A stretch of 64,000 nucleotides of DNA from Isoptericola halotolerans. GTDB taxonomy: Bacteria; Actinomycetota; Actinomycetes; Actinomycetales; Cellulomonadaceae. Under the pieces are notes generated by a model. That model had not been told where the DNA came from. It ran no database searches and was given only the letters and a program-made list of their open reading frames with translations. Of the stretch, positions 50,952 through 60,308 are shown piece by piece. Numbering within the stretch: position 1 is the stretch's first letter; each line of letters opens with the position of its first letter. The stretch covers positions 62,001 through 126,000 of the forward strand of contig NZ_PVTX01000002.1 in the NCBI RefSeq assembly GCF_003003075.1. Direction: 5' to 3'. A program made the position numbers and the translations under genes.

Positions 50952-53900
50952 ATGCGCTTACGGAAGCACCAGTCCAGAACCCGGCTCGCCGCCATCACCT
51001 CCGGCGCCGCGCTGGTCATCACCTCCCTCACCGCCACGGGGGCCGGCGCCGCGCCGGCGGACCCGGACGACCTGAGCCTCACCGAGTCGCAACCGACCGC
51101 GACGTCGCGGGAGGACGGCCCCAAGGCGCCGACCAGCGCGCTCGTCGAGACACCGAAGAAGCTGCTCTCGCTGAGCTCGAGCAAGAAGATCCCCGTCCTG
51201 GTCAAGTACGACTACGACGCCGTGGCCTCCTACGACGGCTCCATCCCGGAGTACGACGCCACCAGCCCGGCCGTGACCGGCGAGCCGCTGACCGAGGACG
51301 CGCCCGCGGAGAAGCGCTACCGCGGGTACGTCAAGAAGCAGGAGCGCTCGATCACCGCCGACGTCACCGACGCCGTCCCCGCCACCGAGGTCGTGGACAC
51401 CTTCGACGTCGTCTACGGCGGCATCGCGGCACTCGTGCCCGGCGACGAGATCCCCGCTCTGCTCGACGTGCCCGGCGTCGTCGCCGTGCAGGAGAACACC
51501 CTCGAGAAGCCGTTGACCGACTCCAGCACCGACTTCATCGACGCGCCCGCGGCCTACTCCGAGCTGGGCACCACCTCCGAGGCCGGCGACGGCCTCGTGC
51601 TCGGCAACATCGACACCGGGCTGTGGCCGGAGCACCCGTCGTTCGCCGACGACGGCAACCTCAGCCCGTACGACGGCCCGCCGGTGGCCTGCAACTACGG
51701 CGACAACCCGCTGACCGCCGCGGTCGACCCGTTCGAGTGCAACGACAAGCTCATCGGCGGGTACTCGTTCACCGAGCTGTACGACCTGCTCGACCCGGAG
51801 GGGTACCTGTACGAGGGCACCGCCCGGGACGCCGAGGGCCACGGCTCGCACACCTCCGGCACCACGGCGGGCAACGTCGTCGAGGACGTCCAGACCATCG
51901 GGCCCGAGCTCGAGCGGATCCAGGGCGTCGCCCCCGGCGCGAAGATCATCGAGTACAAGGCGCTCGGCCCGGGCGGCGGCTACACCTCCGACCTGGTGGC
52001 CGCGGTGCAGCAGGCGATCGTCGACGACGTCGACGCGATCAACTACTCGATCTCCGGCGGCAGCACCGTCACCGACCCGATCGAGATCGCGTTCCTCAAC
52101 GCCTACGACGCCGGGATCTTCGTCGCGGCGTCCGCGGGCAACGACGGACCGGGGGCGGCGACGTCGAACCACGTCAGCCCGTGGGTCACCACGGTCGCCG
52201 CCTCCACGCAGACGCGCGAGTTCAGCTCGACGCTCACGCTGACCGCGGACGACGGTTCCACGTTCACCGCCGACGGGGCCTCCATCGTGGAGGGGGTCGA
52301 GGAGCCGCTGCCGGTCGTGCACGCCTCCGAGCCGCCCTACTCCGACCCGATGTGCCTCGAGCCGGCACCCGAGGGCACCTTCGAGGGCATGATCGTGCTC
52401 TGCGAGCGCGGTCAGAACGCCCGCGTGCTCAAGGGCTACAACGTGCTGGAGGGCGACGCCGCCGGCATGGTCCTCTACAACCCCACGCTCGCCGACGTGG
52501 CCACCGACAACCACTACCTGCCGGCGCTGCACCTCGCGGACGGCACCGAGATGATGGCGTGGTTCGGTGAGCACTCCGGCGTGACGGGGACGTTCACGGA
52601 CGGCGCGCCGTCCGAGGGACAGGGCGACGTCATCGCGGCGTTCTCCTCCCGCGGCCCGGCCGGCCCGTTCATCAAGCCGGACATCACCGCGCCCGGCGTG
52701 CAGATCCTCGCGGCCATGACGCCGACGCCGGAGGTTCCGGAGAGCGGCCCGTCCGATCAGTACTACCAGGCGATCAACGGCACCTCGATGTCGTCGCCGC
52801 ACGTCGCCGGCGTGGGTCTGCTGCTCCAGGCGGCGAACCCGGACTGGACGCCCGGTCAGATCAAGTCCGCCATCATGACGCAGTCGACCACCGACGTCGT
52901 CAAGGAGGACCTGACCACCCCGGCCGACCCGTTCGACATGGGTGCGGGGCGCGTCGACGTCGGCGAGGCGCTGACACCGCCGTTCACGATCAGCGACACC
53001 ACGGAGAACTTCGCGGCGCTGACCACGGACCCGGTGCACGCCGTGGACCTCAACATCCCGTCGATCAACGCACCGACCCTGCCCGGTCGGCTGACCACCA
53101 CCCGCACGCTCGAGAACACCTCGGGCCGCACGCTCGTGGTGCGCCCGACGGCGGACACGCCCCGTGGCACGAAGATCTCGTTCAGCCCGCGGATCGCGAC
53201 CGTGCGACCGGGCAAGAGCGTGGAGTTCGACATCACCATCACGGACACCTCGGCCAGCGGCGAGCAGAAGTTCGCCGAGATCACGTTCCGCACCCAGCGG
53301 GGCGACGGCCACATCCCGGTGGCGTTCGTGCCCACCCAGGGCAACGTGGCGCTGACGCAGTCCTGCGAGGAGGAGTCGATCCACTTCAAGGACGACGTGA
53401 CCTGCACGGTGACGGCGACCAACGAGTCGTTCAACGAGCAGTCGGTGTCGGCGACCACCACCGGTGAGCGGGCGCTGCGGGGCAAGCACACGGAGACGGC
53501 GACCCTCGCGGCCGCCGAGCTCGGCGTGCCGAGCGTCGACACGCTCGACGCCTCCGGGTTCCTCGACCTCGAGAGCTTCGGCATCTCGCCGGAGGCCTTC
53601 GGGGACGAGACGCTGACGACCTACGACGTACCGGCCTACGAGTACAACGGCCGCACGTATACGTCGCTCGGCGTCGACTCCAACGGCTACCTCGTGGCCG
53701 GCGGCGGGACGTCGGAGGACAACAACTGCTGCGACCTGCCGGGCGGCGCCTCGTCGGCCCGCCCCAACTCGGTGCTCGCGCCGTTCTGGACGGACCTCAA
53801 CAGCGAGGCCGGCGACGGCACCGCGGCCGAGGGCGTCCGGATCGGCAGCCTGAGCGACGGGGTGAACAGCTGGCTCGTGGTCCAGTGGGACATGTACGTC

Positions 53901-54251
53901 TGGGGCACCCAGGACGCGCGGTCGTTCCAGGTGTGGATCGGCACCAACGGTGAGCAGGACATCACGTTCGACTACGCCGAGCCGATGGCTTCCCCGGGGA
54001 TGGACTTCCTCGTCGGGGCGGAGAACGCCGCCGGTGCGGGCGACATGGTGGCGGAGCTGCCGGACGGCAACACCCAGGTGGTCACCTCGACCGACCCGAC
54101 CCCCGGAGGCAGCCTCACGTACGACGTGACGCTCGAGGCCAAGCGGCCGGGCAAGGGCGTGGTGCACACCGAGCTCGTGGCGGACGAGGTGCCCGGCACC
54201 ACGATCGTCGAGACGCCGGTGAAGGTCACGGTGTTCAGGCACCGCGACTGA
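50952..54251 (+). CDS. large secreted subtilisin-like serine protease (S8)
   Basis: 1099 residues. Signal peptide (RTRLAAITSGAALVITSLTATGAGAAPA), an I9-type propeptide (about 55-190, VVDTFDVVYGGIAALVPGDE), then the S8 catalytic domain: D221 in LGNIDTGLWPEH, H297 in GHGSHTSGTTAGNV and S612 in NGTSMSSPHVAG. A PA domain (about 430-560) is inserted before the Ser, which explains the long spacing. Fibronectin-like beta domains follow, and a C-terminal beta-sandwich (SLGVDSNGYLVAGGGTSEDN) whose DSNGYL stretch resembles calcium-binding loops. It is exported and probably degrades extracellular protein. Preceded by its own leader and followed by a strong hairpin. Confidence 0.93.
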   Translation: MRLRKHQSRTRLAAITSGAALVITSLTATGAGAAPADPDDLSLTESQPTATSREDGPKAPTSALVETPKKLLSLSSSKKIPVLVKYDYDAVASYDGSIPEYDATSPAVTGEPLTEDAPAEKRYRGYVKKQERSITADVTDAVPATEVVDTFDVVYGGIAALVPGDEIPALLDVPGVVAVQENTLEKPLTDSSTDFIDAPAAYSELGTTSEAGDGLVLGNIDTGLWPEHPSFADDGNLSPYDGPPVACNYGDNPLTAAVDPFECNDKLIGGYSFTELYDLLDPEGYLYEGTARDAEGHGSHTSGTTAGNVVEDVQTIGPELERIQGVAPGAKIIEYKALGPGGGYTSDLVAAVQQAIVDDVDAINYSISGGSTVTDPIEIAFLNAYDAGIFVAASAGNDGPGAATSNHVSPWVTTVAASTQTREFSSTLTLTADDGSTFTADGASIVEGVEEPLPVVHASEPPYSDPMCLEPAPEGTFEGMIVLCERGQNARVLKGYNVLEGDAAGMVLYNPTLADVATDNHYLPALHLADGTEMMAWFGEHSGVTGTFTDGAPSEGQGDVIAAFSSRGPAGPFIKPDITAPGVQILAAMTPTPEVPESGPSDQYYQAINGTSMSSPHVAGVGLLLQAANPDWTPGQIKSAIMTQSTTDVVKEDLTTPADPFDMGAGRVDVGEALTPPFTISDTTENFAALTTDPVHAVDLNIPSINAPTLPGRLTTTRTLENTSGRTLVVRPTADTPRGTKISFSPRIATVRPGKSVEFDITITDTSASGEQKFAEITFRTQRGDGHIPVAFVPTQGNVALTQSCEEESIHFKDDVTCTVTATNESFNEQSVSATTTGERALRGKHTETATLAAAELGVPSVDTLDASGFLDLESFGISPEAFGDETLTTYDVPAYEYNGRTYTSLGVDSNGYLVAGGGTSEDNNCCDLPGGASSARPNSVLAPFWTDLNSEAGDGTAAEGVRIGSLSDGVNSWLVVQWDMYVWGTQDARSFQVWIGTNGEQDITFDYAEPMASPGMDFLVGAENAAGAGDMVAELPDGNTQVVTSTDPTPGGSLTYDVTLEAKRPGKGVVHTELVADEVPGTTIVETPVKVTVFRHRD

Positions 54252-54268
54252 CCGACCGGAAGAGAGTG

Positions 54269-54314
54269 CGGCGGCCCCGTCGCCCGGGTACATCCCGGGT
54301 CGGCGGGGCCGCCG
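54269..54314 (+). terminator. strong hairpin terminator after the subtilase gene
   Basis: CGGCGGCCCCGTCGCCCGGG (54269-54288) pairs with the sequence at 54294-54314 (CCCGGG...GGGGCCGCCG) around TACAT, with one bulge: about 19 GC-rich pairs, followed by TCGTCT. A typical high-GC intrinsic terminator without a long U-run. Confidence 0.85.
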
Positions 54315-54341
54315 TCGTCTGACCGCGCAGCTTCACCGCTT

Positions 54342-54409
54342 CGTTCGGCAGTTTCAGCTCCGTTCGGCAGTTCGAACGACCGAACGGAGCGCGAACTGCC
54401 GAACGGAGC
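54342..54409. repeat. direct and inverted GTTCGGCAGTT repeats with 19-base period
   Basis: CGTTCGGCAGTT lies at 54342 and 54361 (19 bases apart), and its inverse CGAACGGAGC at 54381 and 54400 (19 bases apart). The arms 54357-54374 and 54392-54409 are a perfect 18-base inverted repeat. It lies between the subtilase terminator and the RidA gene. Confidence 0.85.
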
Positions 54410-54467
54410 ACGCGACAGCGGCGGTATCTCCGTGACGCCGACGACGACGCCGATCTAGCGTGCCGAC

Positions 54468-54866
54468 ATGACCGTTCAGCTGCTCGACGTCCCCGGCCTC
54501 GCGCCGACCGCCCCGTACGCCTACGCCGCGACGGCCGCCGCCGGCCACAGGCCCGTCCAGCTCGCCGGCGCCTGCCCGCTCGACGCCGACGGGCGGACGG
54601 TCGCCCCGGGCGACGTCGCCGCCCAGACCGCCCGCTGCCTCGACAACCTCGTCACCGCGCTGGACGCTGCCGGAGCCGCCCTCACCGACGTGCTCGGCAC
54701 CCGCGTGCTCGTCGCCACCACCGACCGGCGCGACCTCCACACCGCCTGGGACGTGGTCGAGGCCCGGTTCGCCGAGCACGCCGTGCCGAGCACCCTGCTC
54801 GGGGTCACCGTGCTCGGGTACCCGGACCAGCTCGTCGAGATCGAGGCCTGGGCCGCCGTGCCCTGA
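54468..54866 (+). CDS. RidA-family protein
   Basis: 132 residues, YjgF/YER057c/UK114 fold: trimeric enzymes that hydrolyse reactive enamine or imine intermediates, or act as binding proteins. APYAYAATAAAGHRPVQLAG, AAQTARCLDNLVTALDAAGA and VLGTRVLVATTDRRDLHTAW fit the fold, and ALLGVTVLGYPDQLVEIEAWA is the final strand pair. The Arg that binds the carboxylate in active RidA (usually R105 near the R-V-x-V motif) is represented by TRVLV, so activity is plausible. Single gene. Confidence 0.85.
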   Translation: MTVQLLDVPGLAPTAPYAYAATAAAGHRPVQLAGACPLDADGRTVAPGDVAAQTARCLDNLVTALDAAGAALTDVLGTRVLVATTDRRDLHTAWDVVEARFAEHAVPSTLLGVTVLGYPDQLVEIEAWAAVP

Positions 54867-55015
54867 GGCACCTCAGGCCGCCTGAGTCGTCGTGCGGTTC
54901 GCGTCTGAGGTACCCCCGCCGTGCAGGACTGGGCGACCGGCCGATCCGCCGGGCCCCACCTCAGCACGAGTGTGGAGTCATGCCGGAACGACCGGCGCAC
55001 GGCGAGGGGAACATC

Positions 55016-55333
55016 ATGAACCTGCAGGGACCTGCCTTCGAGGCAGAGCTGGCCTACCGACGCGAGCGTGCGGCGCAGTCGTTCGGCGCGCCGTCCTTCT
55101 GGGCCCGGTGGCGCGCTCGTCGCGCCGCCAGGGTTCAGGCCCGGTCGCGGCGCCCGGAGCTGGCAGCGCGAGCGCGTGAGGCCGTCGACCGCCTGGCCGA
55201 CACGATCGACACCGTGGCGGACCGCACCGACCGCGCCGCCTGGGACGCCCGCATGGCTCGCCGGGTCGCGGAGATCGAGGCCGGCCTCGCCGCGCTCCGT
55301 CCCACGACCGACCGCACCCACCGCGCGGCGTGA
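55016..55333 (+). CDS. small Arg-rich helical protein of unknown function
   Basis: 105 residues from the ATG at 55016, preceded by GAGGGGA, a good site that decides the start over ATG 54980. Composition is strongly basic and Ala-rich (FWARWRARRAARVQARSRRP, then helices EAVDRLADTIDTVADRTDRAAWDARMARRVAEIEAGL). The second half is a predicted long amphipathic helix, possibly a coiled coil. Its stop overlaps the GTG start of the LuxR-type gene (GTGA), so it could be a partner. No family recognised. Confidence 0.65.
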   Translation: MNLQGPAFEAELAYRRERAAQSFGAPSFWARWRARRAARVQARSRRPELAARAREAVDRLADTIDTVADRTDRAAWDARMARRVAEIEAGLAALRPTTDRTHRAA

Positions 55334-58300
55334 GCCCGGGCCCGACGACGACGGCGGACCGGGCTGCGGTCCCGGCCGAATTACCCTCGGCCGTTGTCGG
55401 TAGCGGGTGGGACGATGCGAGGGTGCGCCGGTCGTCTCAGATCCCTCTCATCGCTCGAGAGCACCAGGTCGCCGGGTTCCGTCGGTCCTTCGACCGCGCG
55501 GCCGCCGGTGAACCGGGAGTGCTCCTCGTGGGTGGCGACGCGGGCGTGGGCAAGACACGACTGGTGACCCACCTCGCCACGCAGGCAGCGCAGACCGGTG
55601 GACGCGTCGTCGTCGCCCACTGCGTCGACCTCGGCGAGATCGGCATCCCGTACCTGCCGTTCACCGAGGCGCTGGGCCACCTCCAGCGGCCCACCGGGAC
55701 GGACGACGACGTGGCCTCCTGCGTGGCCGAGCTGATCGCCGAGCGTCCCGCGCTCGCCCGGCTCCTCGACCCGGCCGGTCCCCGGACCGCCCAGGACGAC
55801 CAGCACGCGGAACGTCTGCCGCTGCTCGACGGGCTCGCGAGCGCCCTCGCGGCTGCCGGTGGGCCCGGTGCACCGCTCGTGCTGGTGGTCGAGGACCTGC
55901 ACTGGGCCGACCCGTCGACCCGCGACGTGCTGCGTTTTCTCGTGACCCGGCTGCGCGCCGAGCACCTGCTGCTCGTGCTCACCTACCGCAGCGACGACGT
56001 CGACCGCCGCCACCCCCTGCGGCCGCTGCTGGCCGAGCTGCACCGGTCCGAACGGGTGGACCACGTCGAGCTCGATCCCTTCACGGCCGGCGAGCTGCGC
56101 GAGTTCACCACCGCCCTCAACGACGGCCCGCTGCCCGAGGCCGACTTCACGGAGGTGCTGCGACGCTCGGAGGGCAACGCGTTCTTCGCGGAGGAGCTGG
56201 TCGCCGCCGGCCTCGCCTCCGGGACGCTGCCGTGGTCGCTCGCCGACGTCCTGCACGCCCGCATGCAGCACCTCGACCCGGGGGTGCAGCAGCTCGTGCG
56301 GCTCGCCTCGGTCGCCGGTCGCCAGGTGCGCGAGGACCTGCTGCGCGCTGCGGCCGAGCGCACACCCGGGCTCGACGCCGCCACCACCGCGACGGCCCTG
56401 CGCGACGCCGTCACCCACCAGGTCCTCGCCGTCGAGGGCGCCCACCTGGCGTTCCGGCACGCCCTGCTCGCCGAGGCCCTCTACCTCGACCTGCTGCCCG
56501 GCGAGCGCACCGCCATGCACCTGTCCTACCTCGCGGCGCTGCTCGACTCCCCGGACCTCGGCTCGGCCGCGGAGCGCGCGCACCACGCCCAGCAGGGCCA
56601 CGACCTGCCGACGGCGCTCGCCGCGTCCTACGACGCCGCCGTCCGCGCCCGGGACCTGCTCGCACCGACGGAGGAGCTCCGGCACCTCGAGCAGGTGCTC
56701 TCGCTCTGGGACTCCGTGCCCGACGCCGTCGCACGTGTCGGTGTCGACCGGGTCGAGGTCGCGCTCGACGCGGCGGCGGCCGCCTCGCGCAACGGTCAGC
56801 CCCAGCGCGCCGTCCAGCTCACGCGCCGCACGGTCGAGTCGCTCGACGCCGACCGGCGACGCCAGGCGAGCCTGCGGCACGTGCTGGCCCGCTACCTCCT
56901 GGACGTCGAGGAGGACATGACCGAGGCGACCCGCCAGACCGACCTCGCGCTCGCGGCCCTCCCGGCGGAGCCGACGGAGGACCTCGCCGCCACCCTCGCC
57001 GTCCGCGGCCGGATCGAGATGAACCGCGACGCCGACGACGCGGCCCGTGACTTCCTGGAACGGGCGGTCGACGTGGCCCACCGGGCACGCGCTCCCCAGG
57101 CGGAGGCCGACGCGCTCGCCTCCCTCGCCGTGATCGAGGTGGGCGACCCGGAGACGGCGGCCCGGCTCATCGAGTCGGCGATGCACCGCGCGATCGACGC
57201 CGGCAGCCTCGCCGCCGAGATGCGCTGCCGGTACAACCTCGCCACGACCTGGTACTACGCGGGCCGCCTGGACGACGCGCAGGAGCTGCTGCACCAGGGC
57301 CTGGCGCGGGCGGAGGAGACGGGCACGACCCGCAGCTCCACCGGCATCTCGATGCGCATGATCGCCGAGCTGCTGCGCTACGTGCGCGGCGACCTCACCG
57401 AGGCCCCGCGGCGCGACGGCGTCCCCGCGCTGGAGGCCATGGTCCTGGAGAGCGCGGGCCTGTACGCCGCGGTCGCCCGCGGTGACGAGCGGGTCCTGGA
57501 GCGGACCGCGGCCCTGCAGAAGGACTGGGACGTCGACGGGTTCGTCGCCCTGATCTCCGGCGGCTGCCGCATCGACGCCCTGACGTACGCCGGCCGGTAC
57601 GACGAGGCGGTCGACCTCGCCGAGGCCGTCGTCGCGCACCTCGGCGCCGTGTGGAGCACCTACTTCCTCGGGCGTATCTGGATCTCCGCGCTCGCCCTGG
57701 CCGCCCTGGCCGACGCCGCGGAGGAGGCCGCCGTCGGCCCCGCCGATGCACAGCAGGCGGAGCGCCGGGAGGCCGGCGACGCGCTGCTCGCCGTGGCCCG
57801 CGAGACCGCTGAGCGGGGGCGCCCGCGCGGCGGCGTGCTCGGGCCCGAGGGCCGCGCGTGGCTCCGGCGCGCCGAGGCCGAGCACGCACGGCTCGCCGCC
57901 GCCACCGACGGGACGCCCGCCGATCCCGCCCTCTGGGAGGCCGCGGTGCGCGAGTTCTCGTACGGCTACCGGTACGAGACCGCGCGGTCGCGGTTCCGCT
58001 GGGCGCAGGCGTTGCGAGCCGTCGGAGACCGGTCGGCTGCCGAGCTGGAGGCCGCCGAGGCCCTGCACGAGGCGCAGGAGATGGGTGCCCGGCCCCTGAC
58101 CGACACCGTGCTCGCCTGGACCCGGCGCGCCCGCCTCGCCGTCCCGGGCGCGCGCCGGGAGTCCTCGACGCTCACGGAGCGGGAGGAGCAGGTCCTCACC
58201 CTCGTGGCCCAGGGCCTGTCGAACCGGCAGATCGGCGAACAGCTCTACATCTCGACCAAGACGGTCAGCGTCCACGTGTCCAACGTCCTCGCCAAGCTCG

Positions 58301-58362
58301 GGGTCTCGGGCCGGGCGGAGGCCGTCGCCGTGGCCACCCGCCGCGGCCTGCTGGCCGTCTGA
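55330..58362 (+). CDS. LuxR-family regulator with N-terminal ATPase (LAL-type)
   Basis: 1010 residues. After a short low-complexity start, the STAND-type AAA domain has Walker A GGDAGVGKTRL and Walker B PLVLVVEDLHWADPST. A long middle of helical TPR-like repeats (about 450-870) follows, and a C-terminal helix-turn-helix (LTEREEQVLTLVAQGLSNRQ then IGEQLYISTKTVSVHVSNVL). LAL regulators sense a ligand through the repeats and switch on operons for catabolism or antibiotics. The GTG at 55330 overlaps the previous stop by four bases; GTG 55423 (VRRSSQIPLIARE) is a plausible alternative that removes a weak 31-residue tail. Confidence 0.88.
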   Translation: MSPGPTTTADRAAVPAELPSAVVGSGWDDARVRRSSQIPLIAREHQVAGFRRSFDRAAAGEPGVLLVGGDAGVGKTRLVTHLATQAAQTGGRVVVAHCVDLGEIGIPYLPFTEALGHLQRPTGTDDDVASCVAELIAERPALARLLDPAGPRTAQDDQHAERLPLLDGLASALAAAGGPGAPLVLVVEDLHWADPSTRDVLRFLVTRLRAEHLLLVLTYRSDDVDRRHPLRPLLAELHRSERVDHVELDPFTAGELREFTTALNDGPLPEADFTEVLRRSEGNAFFAEELVAAGLASGTLPWSLADVLHARMQHLDPGVQQLVRLASVAGRQVREDLLRAAAERTPGLDAATTATALRDAVTHQVLAVEGAHLAFRHALLAEALYLDLLPGERTAMHLSYLAALLDSPDLGSAAERAHHAQQGHDLPTALAASYDAAVRARDLLAPTEELRHLEQVLSLWDSVPDAVARVGVDRVEVALDAAAAASRNGQPQRAVQLTRRTVESLDADRRRQASLRHVLARYLLDVEEDMTEATRQTDLALAALPAEPTEDLAATLAVRGRIEMNRDADDAARDFLERAVDVAHRARAPQAEADALASLAVIEVGDPETAARLIESAMHRAIDAGSLAAEMRCRYNLATTWYYAGRLDDAQELLHQGLARAEETGTTRSSTGISMRMIAELLRYVRGDLTEAPRRDGVPALEAMVLESAGLYAAVARGDERVLERTAALQKDWDVDGFVALISGGCRIDALTYAGRYDEAVDLAEAVVAHLGAVWSTYFLGRIWISALALAALADAAEEAAVGPADAQQAERREAGDALLAVARETAERGRPRGGVLGPEGRAWLRRAEAEHARLAAATDGTPADPALWEAAVREFSYGYRYETARSRFRWAQALRAVGDRSAAELEAAEALHEAQEMGARPLTDTVLAWTRRARLAVPGARRESSTLTEREEQVLTLVAQGLSNRQIGEQLYISTKTVSVHVSNVLAKLGVSGRAEAVAVATRRGLLAV

Positions 58363-58396
58363 CCCCTCGATCCCCGACACGGCGAAGGAGCCCTGC

Positions 58397-58984
58397 GTGA
58401 ACACGCTGCCCGACACGAAGCAGATGCTGCTGCACTACCTGCACGAGGTCCGCGAGTCGCTCCTGTGGAAGACGGCGGGCCTCTCGGAACGGGAGCTGCG
58501 GATGCCGCGCACGCCCACCGGGACCAACCTGCTGGGCCTGGTCAAGCACGCCGCCAGCATCGAGTCCGGCTACTTCGGCGAGGTCTTCGGACGGCCCTGG
58601 CCGACGCCGCACGAGGTGCCCTCGGACGCCCTGCTCGAGGACGACCCGAACGCGGACTTCTACGCGACGGCCGACGAGTCCGCCGAGCAGATCCTCGACC
58701 TGTACCGTCGCGTCGCGGAGTTCGCGGACGCCACCATCACCGAGCTGCCCCTGGACGCGCCGGGCCGCGTGCCGTGGTGGGGCGAGCGGGGTGACGTCAC
58801 GCTGGAGCGGATCGTCGTGCATGTCATCTACGACCTGAGCCGGCACGCCGGGCACGCCGACATCCTGCGCGAGGGCATCGACGGCGCCGTCGGCCTGATC
58901 CCGCGCGCCACCAACATCCCCGACATCGACCAGGACGCGTACGTGACGAAGGTCCGGTCGATCGCCGAGCAGTTCCCGGGCTGA
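58397..58984 (+). CDS. DinB/DUF664-family protein
   Basis: 195 residues, four-helix DinB bundle: MNTLPDTKQMLLHYLHEVRE, LGLVKHAASIESGYFGEVFG, IVVHVIYDLSRHAGHADILR. The conserved His in VKHAA and the two in RHAGH are the likely metal ligands. The family holds nickel- or zinc-dependent thiol transferases and unknowns. Start GTG 58397 with GAAGGAG 9 bases upstream. It sits between the LuxR-type regulator and the RlmC-like gene on the same strand. Confidence 0.88.
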   Translation: MNTLPDTKQMLLHYLHEVRESLLWKTAGLSERELRMPRTPTGTNLLGLVKHAASIESGYFGEVFGRPWPTPHEVPSDALLEDDPNADFYATADESAEQILDLYRRVAEFADATITELPLDAPGRVPWWGERGDVTLERIVVHVIYDLSRHAGHADILREGIDGAVGLIPRATNIPDIDQDAYVTKVRSIAEQFPG

Positions 58985-59003
58985 CCCGCGGGACAATGGT
59001 CCG

Positions 59004-60284
59004 GTGCAGTGCCCCCACTACGACGCCGGCCGGTGCCGTTCGTGCACCCTGATCCAGCTCGACCGCCCCACACAGGTGGCCGGCAAGGAAGCGCACGTCC
59101 GTGAGCTGCTCGCGGTGTACGACGACGTCACGTGGCTCCCGGCCGTCACCGGGGCCGAGAGCGGCTTCCGCAACAAGGCCAAGATGGTGGTCACCGGCAC
59201 GGTCGAGGAGCCGGTGCTCGGGATCGTGGGCCCGCCGGGGCCGTTCGCCGGGCAGAGCGTGGACCTCACGGACTGCGGCCTCTACCCGCCGGCCCTGCAG
59301 GCGGCGTTCGGCCCGCTGGCCGAGCTGGTCACCCGAGCACGGCTCCGGCCCTACGACCTCTCGCCCGCGGCGCAGGGCGGTGGCCCGGGCACTCCCGGCC
59401 GCCGCCGCAAGGTCACCCCGCGCGACGCCGCCCGGCGCGGCGAGCTCAAGCACGTCCTGGTGACCCTCTCCCCCGACGGCGAGCTGATGGTCCGTCTCGT
59501 GCTGCGCTCCACCGAGGCCGTCGCCCGGATCCGCAAGCACCTCCCGTGGCTGCAGAGCGCGCTCCCCGGCCTGGCGGTGCTCAGCGTCAACGTCCAGCCC
59601 GTGCACGCCGCGGTGCTGGAGGGCGAGCAGGAGATCGTCCTCACCGACCGCGAGACGCTGCCCATGGGTGTCGACGGCGTGACCCTGCACCTGCGCCCGC
59701 AGAGCTTCTTCCAGACCAACACCGAGGTGGCCGCGGCCCTGTACCGGCAGGCCCGCCAGTGGGTCGGTGAGGTCGACCCGGGGTCTCTCTGGGACCTGTA
59801 CTGCGGGGTCGGCGGCTTCGCGCTGCACTGCGCCGCACCGGGCCGGGCCGTGACCGGCATCGAGATCTCGGCGGAGGCCGTGGCGTCGGCGACGACGACG
59901 GCGGGCGAGCTGGCCGCGCTGCCGCCGGACGCCGTCGTCGGCGGGCAGGACGCCGCGTGGTGGCGCGACGCGATGGCGGACGTGCGGTTCGCCGCGGGCG
60001 ACGCGACCGGGTTCGCGCTCGGCACGGACGCGGACCCGGAGCTGGTGGTCGTCAACCCGCCGCGGCGCGGGATCGGGACGGAGCTGGCGCGGCGGTTGGA
60101 GGCTTCGAACGCGCAGCACGTGCTGTACTCGAGCTGCCACGCCACGACGCTGGCCCGCGACCTGGCCGAGATGCCGTCGCTGCGGCCGCGTCGCGCCGTG
60201 CTGCTCGACATGTTCCCGCAGACGGACCACTACGAGGTGCTGGTCCTCCTCGAGCGCGAGGTAGTGCCCCACCCCGCGAGGTAG
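59004..60284 (+). CDS. rlmC: 23S rRNA (uracil-C5)-methyltransferase, RlmC/TrmA family
   Basis: 426 residues from a GTG. The 4Fe-4S-type Cys cluster is C3, C11 and C14 (MQCPHYDAGRCRSCTLIQLD), with DCGLYP farther on supplying the fourth. SAM site WDLYCGVGGFALHCA, ligand strand VVNPPRRGIGTELA, and the catalytic nucleophile in YSSCHATTLARDL. It methylates uracil at C5 in 23S rRNA. RlmC (U747) is the best match by length and lack of a TRAM domain; RlmD or a tRNA enzyme cannot be fully excluded. Its last codons (VVPHPAR-stop) lie in a 20-base repeat that supplies the TAG. Confidence 0.88.
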   Translation: MQCPHYDAGRCRSCTLIQLDRPTQVAGKEAHVRELLAVYDDVTWLPAVTGAESGFRNKAKMVVTGTVEEPVLGIVGPPGPFAGQSVDLTDCGLYPPALQAAFGPLAELVTRARLRPYDLSPAAQGGGPGTPGRRRKVTPRDAARRGELKHVLVTLSPDGELMVRLVLRSTEAVARIRKHLPWLQSALPGLAVLSVNVQPVHAAVLEGEQEIVLTDRETLPMGVDGVTLHLRPQSFFQTNTEVAAALYRQARQWVGEVDPGSLWDLYCGVGGFALHCAAPGRAVTGIEISAEAVASATTTAGELAALPPDAVVGGQDAAWWRDAMADVRFAAGDATGFALGTDADPELVVVNPPRRGIGTELARRLEASNAQHVLYSSCHATTLARDLAEMPSLRPRRAVLLDMFPQTDHYEVLVLLEREVVPHPAR

Positions 60285-60304
60285 TGCCCCACCCCGCGAG
60301 GGAG
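60256..60304 (+). repeat. 20-base tandem repeat array, two full units and a partial, at the rlmC stop
   Basis: GCGAGGTAGTGCCCCACCCC occurs at 60256 and 60276, with GCGAGGGAG at 60296. The second copy gives the rlmC stop (AGG-TAG); the first, in a different frame because 20 is not a multiple of three, encodes EVV. The partial third lies before the convergent sigma4-ZAS gene. Confidence 0.9.
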
Positions 60305-60308
60305 GACG

